Both the position numbers and the translations under genes were made by a program. Shown here in pieces: positions 40,756 through 40,986 of a stretch of 40,986 nt of DNA. Origin of the DNA: Microbacteriaceae bacterium (GTDB taxonomy: Bacteria; Actinomycetota; Actinomycetes; Actinomycetales; Microbacteriaceae); the NCBI GenBank assembly GCA_014378715.1, contig JACMNE010000059.1, forward strand, positions 1-40,986. Direction: 5' to 3'. The notes beneath the pieces are model-generated. The model did not search any database. It saw nothing but the letters and a program-made list of their open reading frames with translations, and was not told the origin of the DNA. Position 1 is the first letter of the stretch. The number at the start of each line of letters is the position of its first letter.

Positions 40756-40986
40756 TCAGGTGAAGGCGCCGACTCCGGTGAGGTGGCGTCCGATGAGGAG
40801 GGCTTGGATGGACTCGGTGCCCTCGTAGGTGTGGATCGATTCGATGTCGGCGAGGTGGCGGATGACGTGGTTCTCGAGCAGGATGCCGTTGCCGCCGAGC
40901 ATGTCCCTAGCCATCGAGGCGATCTGACGCGCGGTGCGGGTGTTCGTGAACTTGGCCATGGATGCCTGGGTCGGCGTCATGGTGCC
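40756..40986 (-). CDS. Acyl-CoA dehydrogenase, C-terminal fragment (truncated by window edge)
   Basis: The minus-strand frame runs out of the window. Its 76 visible residues, ending IQALLIGRHLTGVGAFT, carry the C-terminal helical domain of acyl-CoA dehydrogenases: MARDMLGGNGILLENHVIRH, then SIHTYEGTESIQ. YEGTESI contains the usual C-terminal catalytic or FAD-contact region of the glutaryl-CoA dehydrogenase subgroup. The next gene is an acyl-CoA synthetase, fitting a beta-oxidation-type locus. The N-terminal catalytic part cannot be judged. Confidence 0.9.
   Translation of the reverse strand, partial: GTMTPTQASMAKFTNTRTARQIASMARDMLGGNGILLENHVIRHLADIESIHTYEGTESIQALLIGRHLTGVGAFT

Overview
The window looks like chromosomal DNA of a high-GC Gram-positive actinobacterium, most likely of the family Microbacteriaceae. 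This is inferred from strongly GC-biased codon use, lipoprotein sugar-binding proteins paired with ATPase-less CUT1 transporters, leaderless promoters and the protein families present. No rRNA, tRNA, CRISPR array, transposase or integrase was seen. Most of the window is a dense block of carbohydrate-uptake and catabolism genes set among a few housekeeping-type genes.

Layout. (1) 1-1592: the 3' end of a small membrane protein with a 30-bp coding minisatellite, then a stand-alone LigD-type polymerase/primase. (2) 1608-8578: an alpha-galactoside cassette with an AraC-type regulator divergent from melA (GH4), two CUT1 permeases, a lipoprotein binding protein and a Gfo/Idh/MocA protein. The cassette is bracketed by an exact 51-bp direct repeat made from the 3' end of the polymerase gene, so it appears to be inserted. 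(3) 8676-9784: a small hypothetical gene and a decayed ATP-dependent DNA ligase lacking its catalytic-lysine segment. (4) 9853-15963: a LacI regulator, an oxidoreductase, an IolE-like isomerase/dehydratase and a complete CUT2 transporter. The same 12-bp palindrome, TGGACCGGTCCA, lies before the regulator and before the operon. (5) 16033-18708: a DUF6457-like protein convergent with an FdhF/YdeP-type molybdopterin oxidoreductase.

(6) 18792-25185: divergent operons meeting at about 23017-23101. The minus-strand operon is PfkB kinase, binding protein, permease, permease. The plus-strand operon is a DeoR regulator and a GH4 glycosidase of the CDTP type. (7) 25300-36800: a long, tightly coupled operon with two TIM-barrel isomerases, two Gfo/Idh/MocA oxidoreductases, a cytoplasmic beta-propeller protein, a CUT1 transporter and a GH2 beta-galactosidase, ending at a strong hairpin. 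(8) 36989-38260: a secreted PHB-depolymerase-like esterase. (9) 38261-38960: about 700 bp without a gene, filled with three kinds of tandem repeat. (10) 38961-40986: an acyl-CoA synthetase and the C-terminus of an acyl-CoA dehydrogenase, both on the minus strand.

How the genes fit together. Each sugar module pairs its own regulator, importer and cytoplasmic enzymes. The most intriguing block is 18792-36800. There an ABC importer sits with a PfkB kinase and a GH4 enzyme of the class that normally needs phosphorylated substrates. Next to it is an oxidoreductase/TIM-barrel set of the kind used in keto-sugar (oxidise, rearrange, cleave) glycoside breakdown. At least seven transcription units start with a TANNNT box exactly six bases before the start codon, which implies leaderless mRNAs.
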